A DNA stretch of 64,000 bases, from NCBI RefSeq assembly GCF_003007785.1, contig NZ_PXOH01000003.1, positions 1-64,000 of the forward strand. Direction: 5' to 3'. The stretch is from Aphanothece hegewaldii CCALA 016. GTDB taxonomy: Bacteria; Cyanobacteriota; Cyanobacteriia; Cyanobacteriales; Microcystaceae. The notes below the pieces were generated by a model, which searched no databases, was not told the DNA's origin, and worked only from the letters and a program-made list of their open reading frames with translations. Below are positions 63,907 to 64,000 of this stretch, in pieces. The position numbers and the translations under genes were made by a program. Within the stretch, counting starts at the first letter, position 1. The number at the start of each line of letters is the position of its first letter.

Positions 63907-64000
63907 ATGTCACTCGAAGAAGGTTTAAAAGCCTTACAAAAACAAGATTATACAGAAGCGATCGCACAATTAGAAGCCTATTGCCAACAATCGGCAAATG
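63907..64000 (+). CDS. TPR-like protein, 3' truncated by window edge
   Basis: The start ATG at 63907 follows a GAGGAG site (63892-63897). The 31 visible codons read MSLEEGLKALQKQDYTEAIAQ and onward, the first helix pair of a tetratricopeptide-like repeat. Co-directional partners and function are outside the window. Confidence 0.7.
   Translation, partial: MSLEEGLKALQKQDYTEAIAQLEAYCQQSAN

Overview
The window is a chromosomal stretch of a low-GC, phycobilisome-containing cyanobacterium, probably a Crocosphaera/Cyanothece/Geminocystis-type unicellular lineage; the genus cannot be fixed by eye. The evidence is many GCGATCGC (HIP1) octamers, an nblA gene, several cyanobacteria-restricted small proteins (DUF2839, DUF3038 and DUF4335 types), a glycine-rich RRM-type RNA-binding protein, a CYP110-like P450 and short dispersed palindromes of kinds common in cyanobacteria. 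No rRNA, intact tRNA, CRISPR array or insertion sequence was seen.

Layout. 1-1.7 kb: end of an NRPS gene (A-PCP-TE), cut by the window edge. 1.7-8.7 kb: housekeeping and membrane genes (pepP, a DUF2839 protein, an MscS channel, a DUF2254 gene broken by one TGA, a GNAT enzyme, a CPA1 antiporter). 8.9-16.3 kb: a co-directional five-gene run (DUF3038, DUF4335, CHAT-FHA, MinD-like ATPase, membrane Fe-S protein with a cNMP-binding-like tail) that looks like an undescribed signalling unit. 16.3-25.7 kb: a repeat-containing secreted protein, NAD(P)HX repair enzyme, a ParDE module sitting on a BrnTA fossil, an M1 aminopeptidase whose last 314 bp are perfectly duplicated around a two-gene cassette, and a polytopic GT-C-like membrane protein.

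25.9-44.0 kb is the most striking part: a polyketide locus. A divergent ketosynthase protein has lost its acyltransferase domain. Two giant modular enzymes face the other way: acyl-AMP ligase-ACP-KS-AT-DH-ER-KR-ACP, then KS-AT-DH-ER-KR-ACP-AONS. The terminal PLP-dependent alpha-oxoamine synthase domain predicts release of a chain, extended by two saturated C2 units, by decarboxylative condensation with an amino acid. The product would be a long-chain alpha-aminoketone resembling a sphingoid base.

44.1-64 kb: an orphan C5 cytosine methyltransferase with a frameshifted small gene behind it, then mostly ordinary genes (VanX-like dipeptidase, HtrA-type protease, ychF, SH3 protein, HisN-like phosphatase, glutathione peroxidase, P450, PuuE-like allantoinase, Ser/Thr kinase, Usp protein, nblA, RNA-binding protein, rpiA) and a RelE-like/SF1 helicase/TPR fusion. 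The window ends inside a small TPR-like gene.

Two families of short dispersed hairpins recur. One of them lies inside the AT-less ketosynthase gene exactly where the AT domain should be.
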